A DNA stretch of 64,000 bases from Mariannaea sp. PMI_226 (Eukaryota > Ascomycota > Sordariomycetes > Hypocreales > Nectriaceae). Position numbers and translations under genes: made by a program. Position 1 is the stretch's first letter; every line of letters starts with the position of its first letter. Positions 43,358 through 54,373 of this stretch are shown here, piece after piece. Where the stretch lies: positions 1,860,001 to 1,924,000 of the forward strand of contig JANFOG010000005.1 in the NCBI GenBank assembly GCA_024336345.1. The letters are read 5' to 3'. The notes under the pieces are model-generated. The model was not told where the DNA came from. It did not search any database and saw nothing but the letters and a program-made list of their open reading frames with translations.

Positions 43358-45964
43358 AATTATTGCCAGACCTTACGTAACAGTACCTTCGGAGCCTGGC
43401 GAAGGCGAGCAACCGCTAAAAAGAAAGAAACGGGGACTGCCGTGTGCACGCGCATGTGGCCGGGAATAAAGCCTACCTAGGTACCTCTTGGGCAAATTTA
43501 ATTACAGGTCCTCTGCTTCGCAGGGGAGACTAATTAGCGGCCTACTATGTAGGCTCGGTACGGAGCTCCGTAGCGTACCTTATTAGTCTTATTACTGTGA
43601 TAGCTTTCCCTCACAGGCAGGTATCTAGTACTATGTACATTGCTTATTGGCACTGCAACCGGGTGAGGAATTGTTTCCTTTCTTGGCAACAGCCCGCAGC
43701 TGAAGATCTCTGGAGCTGGAAGGAAGGAACGGTTGATCGACCGTCGATCAATGGTCATTTCTCGGAAGGCACAACCCCTCCGAAGATGAGTTTTTTTTTC
43801 TACCCCCTTCTTTCTTTTTTTTTGTCCTTTTTTCTTTCTGACAAAGGAAACGGATAATACTGACCCAGATAGGTAGGTACTTTGCAGTGATGAGGGATTA
43901 TTCTTTTCGTCTCTCGGCTCTTGGAAACGGATTTTTCATGTCTCTTCTTTAATTTCTTCTTTTCCTTATCCTCATGCAGCGCACCTACCTATATCGCTTT
44001 GCGGAGTGTTATGTTATGCTGAGCACTTTGTTCAGGAGGCATTATTTTCACAACAGCTCAGTTTTCCGTATCTCATCCCTCCATCCCTCCATCCCCTCGG
44101 AACTTGACATACGTCGGAGGTGTTATATCAATCAATCCTTGTTAAGCCCTTATCCACATCCCGTTGACACACACCGCGGAGACCTTTACACACACACATC
44201 CGAGCGCGCGCGGTGACATCTCAGGGCAAATTCTCTTTTCCCACTAATAAACTCAATGCGTACTCACTTATTTAGCGGGAAATGGCGTCTCCAACACACT
44301 CACTTCTGTACTCCATATGGAGCCAAGCAATCAATACCTTTCGTTAGAGGTTCGTGTCCCCGACTTGCCAATTGTGCCTCTGTACGCAAAATCCTCCTCA
44401 CGCTTTTTGCATTGAGTGCAATCTCCTACGGTCCCCACCACCTCCTTTCTCTCTCTACCCCTCCTCTTCTCCTTCTGACCCCCTCTCCCCCCTGCCTGGC
44501 ACTCATCATTCGCTTCTCGCGTCTACGTGACAACCGATCCAGGCTTCTGTTCTCATACACCAGTTAATTAGTCTAGCTCGGTCCACCTCACACCAGTGAA
44601 CCTACCGACCATGATCCTTGGTTCTCCCCCATCTTGTCTCTTCTCTCGTACTATGTACCCTCACAACTTGGGGCTGCCTGACCTACCTGACCTACCTGCA
44701 TCGGCATTCACCCTGACCACCTCCTTGTCTCACCCCCTTCTTGCAAGTCGCTTCCAAAAGGGTTTGGTTCAGATGGTCTTGCCGTGTCCCGTCAAAGTTC
44801 CAACCCTTCGGGTACGAGTCGTGTAGTTTCCGACCCAAACCACCGGATCCCGGCCCCAGTCCCTTGATTTTAGCTTACCCAAGTTGCCGGGACCTTCCTT
44901 TGGGCATTTCCATCTCATCAATAATTACTGTGGACATAGCTGAGCCTCTTTGGCCATGTTGAGTTTTTTGAACTAGAGCGCCGAACCCCTTGGCAGTTGG
45001 CGTCATTAACATCTTCCCTTCCTCCTCCTTGCTCGACTAAACGCTAAACCGACTCACAGGCTTGGCTTGATTCAGTAGGTGGCAGACAACTCGCCATCTT
45101 GGTTCTCTCTACTGGAATTTTTCATGGTCGCATTGTGTGCGCCACAAGATCCAAGGAAACTTTCATTCTTGCCGTAGCTCCCGCTCACCCGCTCCGTCCC
45201 TGACAGGTCATTTGTTTATTTCAACCCATTCTTCGGGGGTTTCAATGTTCTTGTCTGGCCTTTGTAGTGTTATCGGGGAAACCCTGCACTTTTCCCAGTA
45301 CAGCCCTCATGCATGTCGCCGAGATGGGAGGAGAGTCCCCCTTTTGCCCACTCACACGCCGGCAAGAGGACCGGGGTGTGTCAATGTGCGGCACGATACT
45401 GCAGGGTGTTTGTCGGTGAACAGATGTTGGAATTGCATGTTACGTTGATAGTTGCCCACCACTTCCCTGCTGGCTTGCGTTCCCCCCCCCCTCACTCTCA
45501 CTCCCACTACCCACCCAAGCATTCATCCGTTGCGCCTTGTCCGCAGGGTTGAGGCCTGTTTTTGCGCCACCAGCCTGGGTTTCCATGTTGGATTGTAGTA
45601 AACCTACCGGTACTATGGAAAGAATAGGGCACCCACACATCTCTGTTGGTTCCTTGTCAGATAAACATGCCACCCATTTCATAGCCCTGTCTTTATTATT
45701 CTCACAATTGCCGACAGGCTGGGCCGGCAGGCAAACAGAGAGGGGCACAGGACTCGAACGGGTAACTAGGCTGATCGTGCTCCAACACAACTACTACGTA
45801 CTATTTGCAAGGGAGCACGCTGGTCCTAGTTGTTTGCAAGCCGACTCAGATACCCGTCCCAGACTGCTGGGTCTTTGTGCTGCTCTCGCCCTCTGTTCAT
45901 TTCGTTTCGAAATGGAATAGATCCTCCTGCAAGTCTGATGTATCTGCCTCACTGTCTTACTGTA

Positions 45965-45984
45965 CTCGTCTCGTCTCGTCTCGT
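45965..45984. repeat. (CTCGT)4 tandem repeat
   Basis: Four perfect copies of CTCGT, followed by a partial CTCGT-like unit, in the pyrimidine-rich leader region. Confidence 0.75.
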
Positions 45985-46652
45985 CTGATTTCCTCCGGCC
46001 TTGGGGGTCCTGGGTCCATTCTCGGGCGGCCTATTTTAGGGTCTCTTGACAAACTTGAGCGGACTGCCTTTGTCTTGTTTGGCGGAGGTATCTTTCGACG
46101 AGGAGGGGGTTCTTGTGCGGATCCCCATCCCATCCGCATCCGCATTTACATCCGCATTCCCATCCTATTCTCTCATTGTTTCCTCCGTCACGCAAGCATT
46201 TCCCCATCAAACACCCCCCCCCTCACCGTCTGTGGTTTTCTTAAACTCCATTTCTAGTACTGGTCTTGCAGCTCTTCGCCTCCTCTTCTGCTTCATTTTC
46301 CTTTTCAATCTAGTTACTTTCTTCGTGCGCTCTCTCGGTCAGCAGTTGTTCCTCTTTCGGCAACGCCTTACTTCGCCGTATAACTATCGATTCTCTTCGT
46401 TTGGCATCACCTCCATCCTCTCTGCCGATCATATCCATAACTAGTCAAACGCATCAAACGCACGCACAGAACCCGCTAGTTGCTCCTCTGAATACGTTCT
46501 CTTAGCGACGACTCTAGAGCAGTTTCCTCCCACAAGCTCACACCGAAAACTGTTGACAATCGGGTCTTTGCACAACTAACGGGGTCACTTATTGCTTCAG
46601 AAATCTACTGCATCGATAGGCCAAACACAGCGTACCACGCCATATCATCGTT

Positions 46653-46707
46653 TGCGTGCGTGTCAGTGTGTGGTGTGTGTGTGCATGTGTGTGCGTGTGT
46701 GTGCGAG
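46653..46707. repeat. GT/GC dinucleotide-rich microsatellite
   Basis: Interrupted GT repeats with GTGC and GTGTGCGT units, about 180-230 bases upstream of the methyltransferase start codon. Confidence 0.7.
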
Positions 46708-46881
46708 TGGGGTTGGAGCCATTGGCCTCAGCGCTTCTCAGTCTCGCCAAGTCCCTCAAGAACTTGCTTGATTGTGCTGGCTCCCGATTGTCTCTTTACT
46801 TCTATTTCTTAACCTTTTGCGACTCAACCCTAGAATTGGACACAATATCAACTGTACGACTCGGACACGCGTGTTTCAATC

Positions 46882-48351
46882 ATGACGAAACACCCTTTCT
46901 CCCCGGCCGAATCCGATGACACCGGGACGAACAATCCCTCTCCTTCTTTGAACACTTTTCAGTTCACTTTCAACGTTTCCGCTTTGAATTCTGGGAAGAA
47001 TAGCATCATCGAACCTGACGTATGTACTCTTGTGTGTTTCGGAAAAAATTCCTTCGCGTATCACTTATTAGAGCTCTTCACTAACTGGAAGCCTTTTTAT
47101 TTTGTCATCTTTTATAGCCCGATGCGCAAGAAATGTAGGTTTACCACAATTTACCTTCTCTTGGTTAATTCTGCGACTAATTTCACTCCAATAGGGATTC
47201 AGAGTCTTTAAGTGACAGTGTTCAAAACTTCCCAGAAGAATTCGGCCGAACATACCACGCCTACAAGGCAGGATGTGAGCTTCCCCCCCTTAAACTAGAC
47301 AGCTGACTTGGTTGTGGCCCTAAACTAACTTGCGTCTTCTAGCATATGCTTACCCAAACGATCAGTTAGAGCAGGACCGTTATGACCTTCAAAATGACGC
47401 TTTGTTGGGCCTCTTTGGCGGGAGATACTTCTTCGCCCCTCTCTCGACAAGCAACCCTCCGAGAACGATACTGGATATTGCCACGGGAACCGGTGACTGG
47501 GCAATCAAGATGGGGGACCTGTTCCCTAATGCTGAAGTTATCGCCACAGACCTCTCTCCTATTCAGCCTCAATCCGTGCCCCCTAATGTCAGCTTCTATG
47601 TTGAAGACTCGTGCGTATAACCCTGCGTTGCTTGTTGCCCCCTCCCATGACACAAGTTGGTATTGTGACTAAAACAGCTCTCTCTTTAGTTCTCAGCCAT
47701 GGGATTATTCACAAAAGTTGGATTACGTCCACACCCGTGCGACTGCCGGCTGCTGGTCGTCCTTCAAAGAACAAGTGGCTGATCAAGCCTTCGAGAATCT
47801 CGCCCCTGGAGGTTGGTTCGAATCCCAAGAATACGACGCAATTATCAGCTGCGACGACGACTCCCTCGACCCAGAAGGCCCACTAGCAATGTGGTTTGAC
47901 GACATGAGGGTCGCCAGTCGTACCATGGATCGTACCCTCGTGGTTGCCGCTGAGCTGCGACATGCTTTTCAGGAGGCTGGTTTCGTCGATATTCAGGAGC
48001 GCATCTTCAAGATGCCAATGAATGGTTGGCCCAAAGATGAGCGTCTCAAGGAGCTCGGCAGAATGTGGGAGAGGAACTTCCTCATGGGCCTGAGTGGCTT
48101 CTCTTTCGCGCCCTTCAATCGAGTCTTCGGGAAAACAGCTGCTGAGATAGAGGTGAGTGTCTGGTCTAACACTCTCGTTTTGATACGAGTAACTGGTTTC
48201 GTTTTTCTTACCCTTGCCCCAGGTATCGCTTGTTGATGTACGACGAGATCTTATGGACACAAAGATTCACGCCTACGCACCTATTTATGTCGTTATTGGA
48301 CGAAAACCTTTCCTTGGAGAAGAACGCAGATCATCTACTCAATTTTCTTGA
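46882..48351 (+). CDS. LaeA-like SAM-dependent methyltransferase, 6 exons
   Basis: Exons are 46882-47019, 47118-47134, 47195-47274, 47343-47610, 47690-48152 and 48223-48351, giving 364 residues. All five introns are GT-AG and exon 2 is only 17 nt. The domain start EEFGRTYHAYKAGSYAYPND, then EQDRYDLQNDALL, is the LaeA-type lead-in. SAM motif I is TILDIATGTGDWAIKM (about 120-134), with an acidic residue ending the next strand in VIATDLSPIQP. LAPGGWFESQEYD and the last-exon RDLMDTKIHAYAPIYVVIGRKP complete the family pattern. LaeA-like proteins are nuclear regulators or methyltransferases in fungal development and secondary metabolism. This one is a LaeA-like paralogue rather than clearly LaeA. 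No metabolite cluster is visible nearby. Confidence 0.87.
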
Positions 48352-48888
48352 GCCCGAAACGACAAGGAGTTACATGAACTTTTACCCAGTGGAGGACGAG
48401 GGAATAATGCACATAGCGAACTCGAAGTGGAAGCATGCATGGAATGACTGGGCTCTCTGGATGCCAGAAGTGAAGGGAAATGAAAGGGGGGAAGTCGAGT
48501 GATACTCGATACGCCATGGTGGTCGGTTAGTTTTGACATTCATACCCATGATACCCCAAGTGAACACGAGTTCCTATTATGTTGATGAACGGCCCCATTG
48601 CATATAGATACGGAAATCATTATTTAGATTCTGTTGGGAATCCTCAATAGAAGAAATCCAACTAAAAAAAAAATTCTTTTCCTACTGAGAGAGAAATGCT
48701 CATCTGTTCTAAGGCAGTGATACCATCTAGGGTCAACATATCTTGAGCCACGGCGCATTATCCACCCCCAATCAATCCTCTCTTAGCTTGGCTATGCAGG
48801 CATATTGCCCTTCTAGTTATCCTCTCTTCGTGCTTGAGCTCGGCTCTTCTTTCCATGACCATAAATAGCCAATGGGAAGGGGCCTCAG
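48352..48888. other. intergenic between convergent genes
   Basis: Tail-to-tail interval of 537 bases. No coding signal; an A9-type run near 48664 is the only notable feature. Confidence 0.5.
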
Positions 48889-49611
48889 TTAATCTCCCCT
48901 ATCATCAGACTCCTCCGAACTTTCAGATGTGTCCTGGGTGGGCTCACGTTTTCTGGTGAGCCATAACAGGATATCAGCCTGGTCCTTGGGAAGCAGCTCC
49001 GCCAGTCGGTGCTCAGACAGGAACTCATGGTCAACGTATTCGAAGCCCGGAACGACAGTTTCGGAGATGAGAAGCGCCTCTGGTTCGCCTCTCTTGCTAT
49101 CATCCTCCATCTCCTCCTCATGACCGAGAAGGTAGCTGGCCTTCCAAACACCGCCTTCGACCACCCACTGCAGACGCTCGCCCTTTTCTACATCGTGACC
49201 AACCACAAATGTCTCAATACGGCCGTCTTGGTGTAGAAGGACATAGCGGCCACGGCCGCGATGCAGCGTGTGGATGATGCGGCTGCGGTTGCGGTGGAAT
49301 CGGCCTAAGGGGCGGCGGTGGGTGAGGAGGTAGAAGATTGTGGTCGAAAGGCGACGAATATCAGCGTCGAAGCCTGGACGAGTCTCGCCGGCGAGTGAAA
49401 CGGTTTCCTCAGACAGTGGGCTGGAGGGATATGGGGAAGGGATGGTCGTTGGGGAAGCGTCAGTCTGGCTGAAGTATCCACCCTCGATGTGTGGAAGGAG
49501 ACTTAAAGCTTTGATCAAGGCATCTGTGTGGGTGGACTCTGGATCAGAAGAGGGAGTGTATGCTGGCCTGAGGCCGGTTAAGACCGTTTGTGTGGTCGTG
49601 TTTTGAACCAT
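48889..49611 (-). CDS. DUF985 cupin-like protein
   Basis: A single exon of 240 residues. It contains the cupin core of the DUF985/cupin-5 family (yeast Yml079w relatives): ALSLLPHIEGGYFSQTD, STTIFYLLT, GRFHRNRSRIIHTLHRGRGRYVLL and ISETVVPGFEYVDHEFLSEHRLAELLP. The family forms a beta-barrel that binds a small ligand; the enzymatic role is unknown. A 25-residue S/P-rich insert separates the first two core segments, and a short acidic tail ends the protein. The start ATG 49611 is the first in frame and the upstream frame is not coding-like. Confidence 0.85.
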   Translation of the reverse strand: MVQNTTTQTVLTGLRPAYTPSSDPESTHTDALIKALSLLPHIEGGYFSQTDASPTTIPSPYPSSPLSEETVSLAGETRPGFDADIRRLSTTIFYLLTHRRPLGRFHRNRSRIIHTLHRGRGRYVLLHQDGRIETFVVGHDVEKGERLQWVVEGGVWKASYLLGHEEEMEDDSKRGEPEALLISETVVPGFEYVDHEFLSEHRLAELLPKDQADILLWLTRKREPTQDTSESSEESDDRGD

Positions 49612-50771
49612 GATGACTATTCAGGAGTCTGCGTGGAATTAATCACAGTAGTAGTCTTGAATGTGAAGTTTCAGATTTGTAGAATTAGAACTTTTACCAA
49701 CTTCAAACTGGTTTTCGTGAGAAAAAAAAATGAATAGAGGTGAAATAGAAAGATGTGGGAGCAAGATATTTCAGGCCTAAACTCCCTCCTCACAGCTGGC
49801 TATCTCTCGGAATCCGGGACTAATGTTACGGCACATGACGTGCCCAAGTGATTTATAAACTGCTCTTGACCTTATATGAATTACTGCTGACAGGAAACAG
49901 TTTGTATGTGTGGGTATTGCAATTAAAAAGGAGTGTAGGTGACTGGCACAAGTCATGATCTATAGGGCGGCACGGCTCTGATAAAGGATTCCATTTTTGG
50001 CATGCGTATTGTTGGGCTTGGGTATTTACATCCTTCTTCTCCTCGAGCTTAAGAATATGGAATAAGAGAATTAATTGTCGATTTTTGTTGATTCCTTTTC
50101 GTTTTTGGATGGGCAATATGCTGGTATGCTGACATTGTTGAGGATCACGGTTGTGATACGAGAGCTTATCAGCTCTCGCTGTTAGCCGGACCGTTAAGAT
50201 CCTTCCGGGATCTCCGGATTAGGAATCATTATGCCAGAACTCACAGGATATTTACATGCTATCATCGTGGTCGTTGGCTTCATGTGATCAGACAATTTAC
50301 GTGTTCGTATGCTGTGCGTCAATCCATTCTGGTGCGGTAGCACCGTCACTCAATCCCGGAACCTGAACAATACTAGGGGTTTATGTGTTGTTTGCCTCAT
50401 ATTCTCTGCACTGTTGTATCCACTTGTACATCGTAGGTTTCTCCCCAATTATAGCTCCTCTGGCCGTGTAAGAGAGCAAATACCCAATACAGACAGGCCT
50501 GGCTGATCTCCATTTTCGAAGCTGTCAAAAGCTGTGGAGCTGGTTGGGCTGGACCCTCGATTACGTCAGCTGAAGCCATGACGCAACAGGGCCCGAAAGT
50601 GGCCGACGCCAGGGCAGGCACCACCCGCTCAGGTCGCATTCAGCCCTCTACAGCATCAGAGACTTGGTGATACCCCGCGGTATCAACCCTTCTCTCGCCG
50701 AACGCCCTGCTTCTCGCCTCTGCCAGTTCTACCGTGTCCCCTGCGGCCCATTGGGGGCCTATCCGCTCACT
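49612..50771. other. intergenic between divergent cupin and OMA1 genes
   Basis: The 1.16 kb hold two promoters. No full gene is supported. A 30-codon upstream open frame at 50578-50670 precedes OMA1, and a TTACGTCA word just before it resembles a CRE/bZIP site (inference). Confidence 0.5.
50578..50670 (+). other. candidate upstream ORF of OMA1
   Basis: ATG at 50578 opens 30 codons ending TGA at 50668-50670, 101 bases before the OMA1 start. Composition is hydrophilic. It would only matter if the transcript begins upstream of it, which the sequence cannot show. Confidence 0.25.
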
Positions 50772-52085
50772 ATGAACCCATCTCGTTTGCCTGCGGTGCC
50801 GAGCATGTTGAGCTTGGCCCGCTCAAATGCGTACCTTCGCTTTGCGGCTGCTTCTTCCAAATCCTCCATCCAATGCCGCGCCCGTTTCCTATCGTATACT
50901 CGCACGCGTTTCAATCAACCCCCACGGCAAGAAATAGAAGATCCCTATGAACGCCTCCGCAATGCAAAGCCGCTCGTACCCAATCGCGCCGCCCGCCGCT
51001 TCCAAACCGCTGGCTCTAGCCGCAACTCCAAGCTCTTCGTGGTTGGCACCGTCCTCGCCGCCGTAGGCTTCTATCTCTACAACTCACAGACGGTGCCCGT
51101 GACAGGTCGAAGGCGGTTCAACTTTCTTTCTGACGCCATGGTTGCCCGCGCGCATTCCAAGGCTGCCGGGCAAATTATTGAGCAGGTCAAGCAGCAGGGT
51201 GGGCACTTTTTGTCTGATTGGGATCCGAGAACAATGATAGTGAAGAGGGTTATGAAGAGGTTGATTCCAGTGAGCGGAATGACGGATTTGAATTGGGAAA
51301 TCTTTGTGATATCAGATAACCGTGAGCTTCACCTGTTCTCTTGTTCCTTTTTTTTTTTCCTTTTTTTTTGGAGACGATTATCGTTCTGGGCAGAACTAAC
51401 ACAACTGTATCTAAAGGAACGGCTAATGCATTCGTTCTCCCTGGAGGCAAAGTTTTTGTGCACAGCGGTATCCTCAACGTCTGCCGAAACGAAGACGCCC
51501 TCGCGGCCGTGCTGGGCCACGAAATCGCACACAACACAGCGTCGCACGCTGCAGAGCGTCTATCCGCTGCCTGGGTAGGTAACCTCACGGCAGGAAGCCT
51601 GTTCTTCCTGGCGGGCGCTCTACCTGGCCTCGCTCTTTTTGGCATATGGAGTTTCGTGGGAGGCTTCTACCTCCAGGACTTGCTGTTCTACCTGCCCATG
51701 GGCCGCAAGCAGGAGAGCGAAGCCGATTATATCGGGTTAATGATGATGGCAGAGGCGTGCTATGACCCGAGGCAGGCAGTTGGGTTCTGGCAACGCATGG
51801 AGGCGATCCAGAAGTCAGGCGGACAGGAGGTCCCCGAAATGTTGAGCACACATCCTTCGGTAAGATACTGACACTGTTGAAATGACATTAGAAAAGTTTC
51901 CCTGTGGGCTAATCATATGCGTCCCCTCTCTTTAGAATGAAACCCGGATTTCCAAGATCAACGAGTGGATGCCAGAGGCGATGGAAAAGAGATTACAGAG
52001 CGATTGTAGAGGAACAAGGGCATTTGCGGATCGTTTCCGCAAGGCCATGAGGAGAGGAACGGTCGAGGTGCCTGTTCATGCTTGA
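50772..52085 (+). CDS. oma1: OMA1-type mitochondrial M48 metalloprotease, 3 exons
   Basis: Exons are 50772-51321, 51417-51859 and 51936-52085, giving 380 residues. The N-terminus is rich in R, S and A with no acids for about 50 residues, a mitochondrial presequence. A membrane helix follows at about 87-104 (LFVVGTVLAAVGFYLY). The zinc site is HEIAH at 218-222, preceded by NAFVLPGGKVFVHSGIL and followed by RKQESEADYIGL, whose Glu is the usual third ligand. Two hydrophobic segments lie between them. THPSNETRISKINEWMPEAM at the last junction is the family C-terminal motif. In the family OMA1 is an inner-membrane stress-activated protease. The intron 1 acceptor (ctaaag) joins SDN to RTANAF. A GTG-started extension at 50664 is not needed. 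Confidence 0.92.
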
Positions 52086-52925
52086 TCAGACCTAGCTCCT
52101 CAGCACATCAAGTTGCATATTATATTACGTTGCCATTCGAGTGATGGCCATGGATATGGTTGTAGAAATGAAAGCAGCAATCCATGCTGGATGACGGCTT
52201 GGGGGTGAATGTGACCCATACATTTTGAATGTAGACTGAGGGTGTTGTATTATTATTACATTAGACACATGAAGGCACAATATGGCGGGAAAGGGACACA
52301 TGGTATAGGAAATCAAATCTCTTCATCTATGCACAAGAACTATATTCATAATCTGTCATAGCGATACAAGACATACAAGTGAAAAGTAAAACCTGAAGTG
52401 GAATATCCAGGGTCCACGATGGGTCGTCACCAGACATTGCACTCATGGTACCTACGGTGGTATCCTCCAGGTCAGTTGGCAATGCGCACGCTGTGATACG
52501 CTGAAGTTGTCTTCCCCGCGGGGATGACGCTCGGGGCTCTTTAGCGCGAGCGTTGCCCCCGAACCCGCCAAGTTCCACTCAAGTCAGGCCTGCCGCCCCG
52601 CTACAGGCTGGAGGTAGCCTCGCTATTTCCTACTTCGGCAGTGCTATGGACACCGCGGACCGGCAACAGGAGAACCGTGCCGAGGCATCTCTCTCTCTTC
52701 AGCAGCTTCTTCGTCATTAAAAAGTTGCTGACCCTCCTCCCCCCCGTGACGTGAGACCTCGGAGAAATAGACGAAGTTTGGTTCCTGGTTTTCCCCCTTT
52801 AACAACCATATTTTCCCCAACTCACCATTACTTTCTCTTTCTTCATTTCTACGACACCAAACTTATCTCCTCCCTTTTCGCCCTCCAGCATCAGACACCC
52901 TCCCGTCCTCCTCCCAACCAGCACC
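52086..52925. other. intergenic between OMA1 and cytochrome b5
   Basis: An 840-base gap between same-strand genes. A minus-strand frame at 52327-52578 has no recognisable domain. A 24-codon upstream open frame lies at 52646-52720. Pyrimidine-rich sequence at 52730-52925 is likely the b5 promoter and leader. Confidence 0.45.
52646..52720 (+). other. candidate upstream ORF of cytochrome b5
   Basis: ATG 52646 to TAA 52718-52720 encodes 24 residues with a helix-like E/A/L/Q pattern (MDTADRQQENRAEASL, then more). It ends about 205 bases before the b5 start. Transcription of this part is unproven. Confidence 0.25.
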
Positions 52926-53323
52926 ATGTCTGAGCAATACTCAACCGCCGATGTGGGCAAGCACAAGAGCGACGCCGACGGCTACTGGCTTATCGTCGAG
53001 AGCAACGTCTACGATGTAACAAGTATGTTCCATTCCCTCACCCTTTTTCTCCTTTGCATGCGCTCGGTTGTATTCCCCATCTTGTCGGCTCCCCGGGCGC
53101 ATAGAGGCGCGCGCGTCTAGAAAGACGTGGCAAAAAAAATAGTTTACTGACAATGATTACTACAGAGTTCCTCGAGGAGCACCCCGGCGGCGCCAAGATC
53201 CTCAAGCGCTTCGCTGGCAAGGACGCCACCAAGGCCTTCTGGAAATACCACAACGAGCATGTGCTGCAGAAGTACGGCGCCGACCTCAAGATTGGCACTG
53301 TGGCCGAGAGCGCCAAGTTGTAG
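52926..53323 (+). CDS. soluble cytochrome b5 domain protein, 2 exons
   Basis: Exons are 52926-53022 and 53166-53323, giving 84 residues. The protein is just one cytochrome b5 heme-binding domain: YWLIVESNVYDVTKFLEEHPGG with the first axial His38 in HPGG, and the second axial His61 in FWKYHNEHV. There is no C-terminal membrane anchor, unlike microsomal b5, and no presequence. It probably works as a small electron carrier; the partner is not known. The intron (gtatgt...ctacag) splits a Lys codon. The start context is CACCATGTC. Confidence 0.9.
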
Positions 53324-54373
53324 TTGGCGGACATGGGAACCGACACCGTGATATGGGTGCGCCCTCACCTCCCCTTCCTACTCCGAACTTGATGGAGAGC
53401 AAAAGACTCCGAGGCATAGAAGGGTGGAAACGCGGATGAGCGGCTTGGTTGCTTTACTTGTTTTTCACGGCGCAATTGATGGCGGAAATGTACAAAGAAA
53501 GAAAGAGACGGGGAAGAGTTGATCTGCTTGGTTGATTTGTTGGCTGATTGACTTGGTTTGGCTCTTATGCGCAGACGGGCTGCGGCCGCTTCTACCATGT
53601 CAAAGAAAAAGGCCCATTGCTCGATTAGACAGCTCTACTTCGCTGATGGGGGCATCATCCCTTCAGCAGCAACTTATTGTATGAATTACACATGTTAATC
53701 AACTGACCACTGTCGAGGGACTTACCTACCTAATGATAAGGACATAATGACCACCACAATGCCGTTTCGGCGGAGAGGAACCAAGCTGACATCATTTGAA
53801 GCAGAAGGGGACATACAGATAGGGATCAACGGACCACAAAGGGGGATCTTTCCAATTATTGCAGTATTTTGCAGTATAATAGGACATGCTATGTTGTAAC
53901 TCAATAATAATGTGTATTCAATCTGCGCTGGAATGTCGAATGTCGAATGATGAATGATGCAGCACTTTAACGAGACAATCTGGACGGCAGCACGTGACTG
54001 TCGTCAGTTACTGGTCCCCACTAGTTAGCAGTCTCACACAAAAGCTGTAGTCATGCAGCCAGTTCGCAAACTCCTTCCATTCCATCGCCAAGTGGGTCGC
54101 CTTTAGAATAAGATGGATCCCTCCCACTTCACAAACGACTTACATAGTGCCCATACTTGACAATAACCTCTCACTTCGAACATGATGGAATCAGTCCAAA
54201 CTTGACCAGACTGAGAAGGTCCAGTGAATTCACCGTAGACATAAAAGCCTCCTCAAGCACCCTCCCTACGCTTGCCTCCCTCGCTACACTCATTCAACCA
54301 CCCATCCCATCCGCCTTTATACTTCTCTCCTAAGAAAGAATATTACCTCCAGCGCCATTACATATCCACCAAA
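53324..54373. other. intergenic between cytochrome b5 and decarboxylase
   Basis: A 1.05-kb gap between same-strand genes. I see no supported gene. A TATA-like ATAAAAG at 54241, 133 bases before the decarboxylase ATG, with C/T-rich sequence after it, is a plausible core promoter. Confidence 0.45.

Larger units (their letters stand above)
39305..46881. other. 7.6-kb gene-poor region upstream of LaeA-like gene
   Basis: The largest stretch without a supported gene. Open frames of up to about 150 codons occur on both strands but have frame-shadow composition and no domain. Simple repeats are frequent: GGA-rich at 40381-40425, T18 at 42995-43012, TTACC at 43331-43357, CTCGT at 45965-45984, CATCCG-like near 46124-46165 and GT-rich at 46653-46707. 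From about 43900 the plus strand is strongly pyrimidine-rich, as is common in long fungal promoters and 5' leaders. It may serve the methyltransferase downstream. Confidence 0.5.

Noticed and set aside
45745..45762. B-box-like CGTTCGAGTCC on the minus strand
   Set aside because: T-arm and acceptor stem do not pair, so it is not a tRNA gene.
45805..46257. 150-codon open frame
   Set aside because: Runs through the CTCGT and CATCCG-type simple repeats and encodes repetitive SRL/RIRI stretches; not protein-like.
19250..46881. Biosynthetic gene cluster around the LaeA-like gene
   Set aside because: No PKS, NRPS, terpene or tailoring enzymes are visible; the neighbours are housekeeping genes.
47808..47820. 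GGTTCGAATCC B-box match
   Set aside because: It lies inside the methyltransferase coding exon (GGWFESQE) and no tRNA structure surrounds it.
52327..52578. 84-codon minus-strand frame beside cytochrome b5
   Set aside because: Part of it looks protein-like (DDPSWTLDIPLQ), but no start, domain or consistent exon structure could be built.
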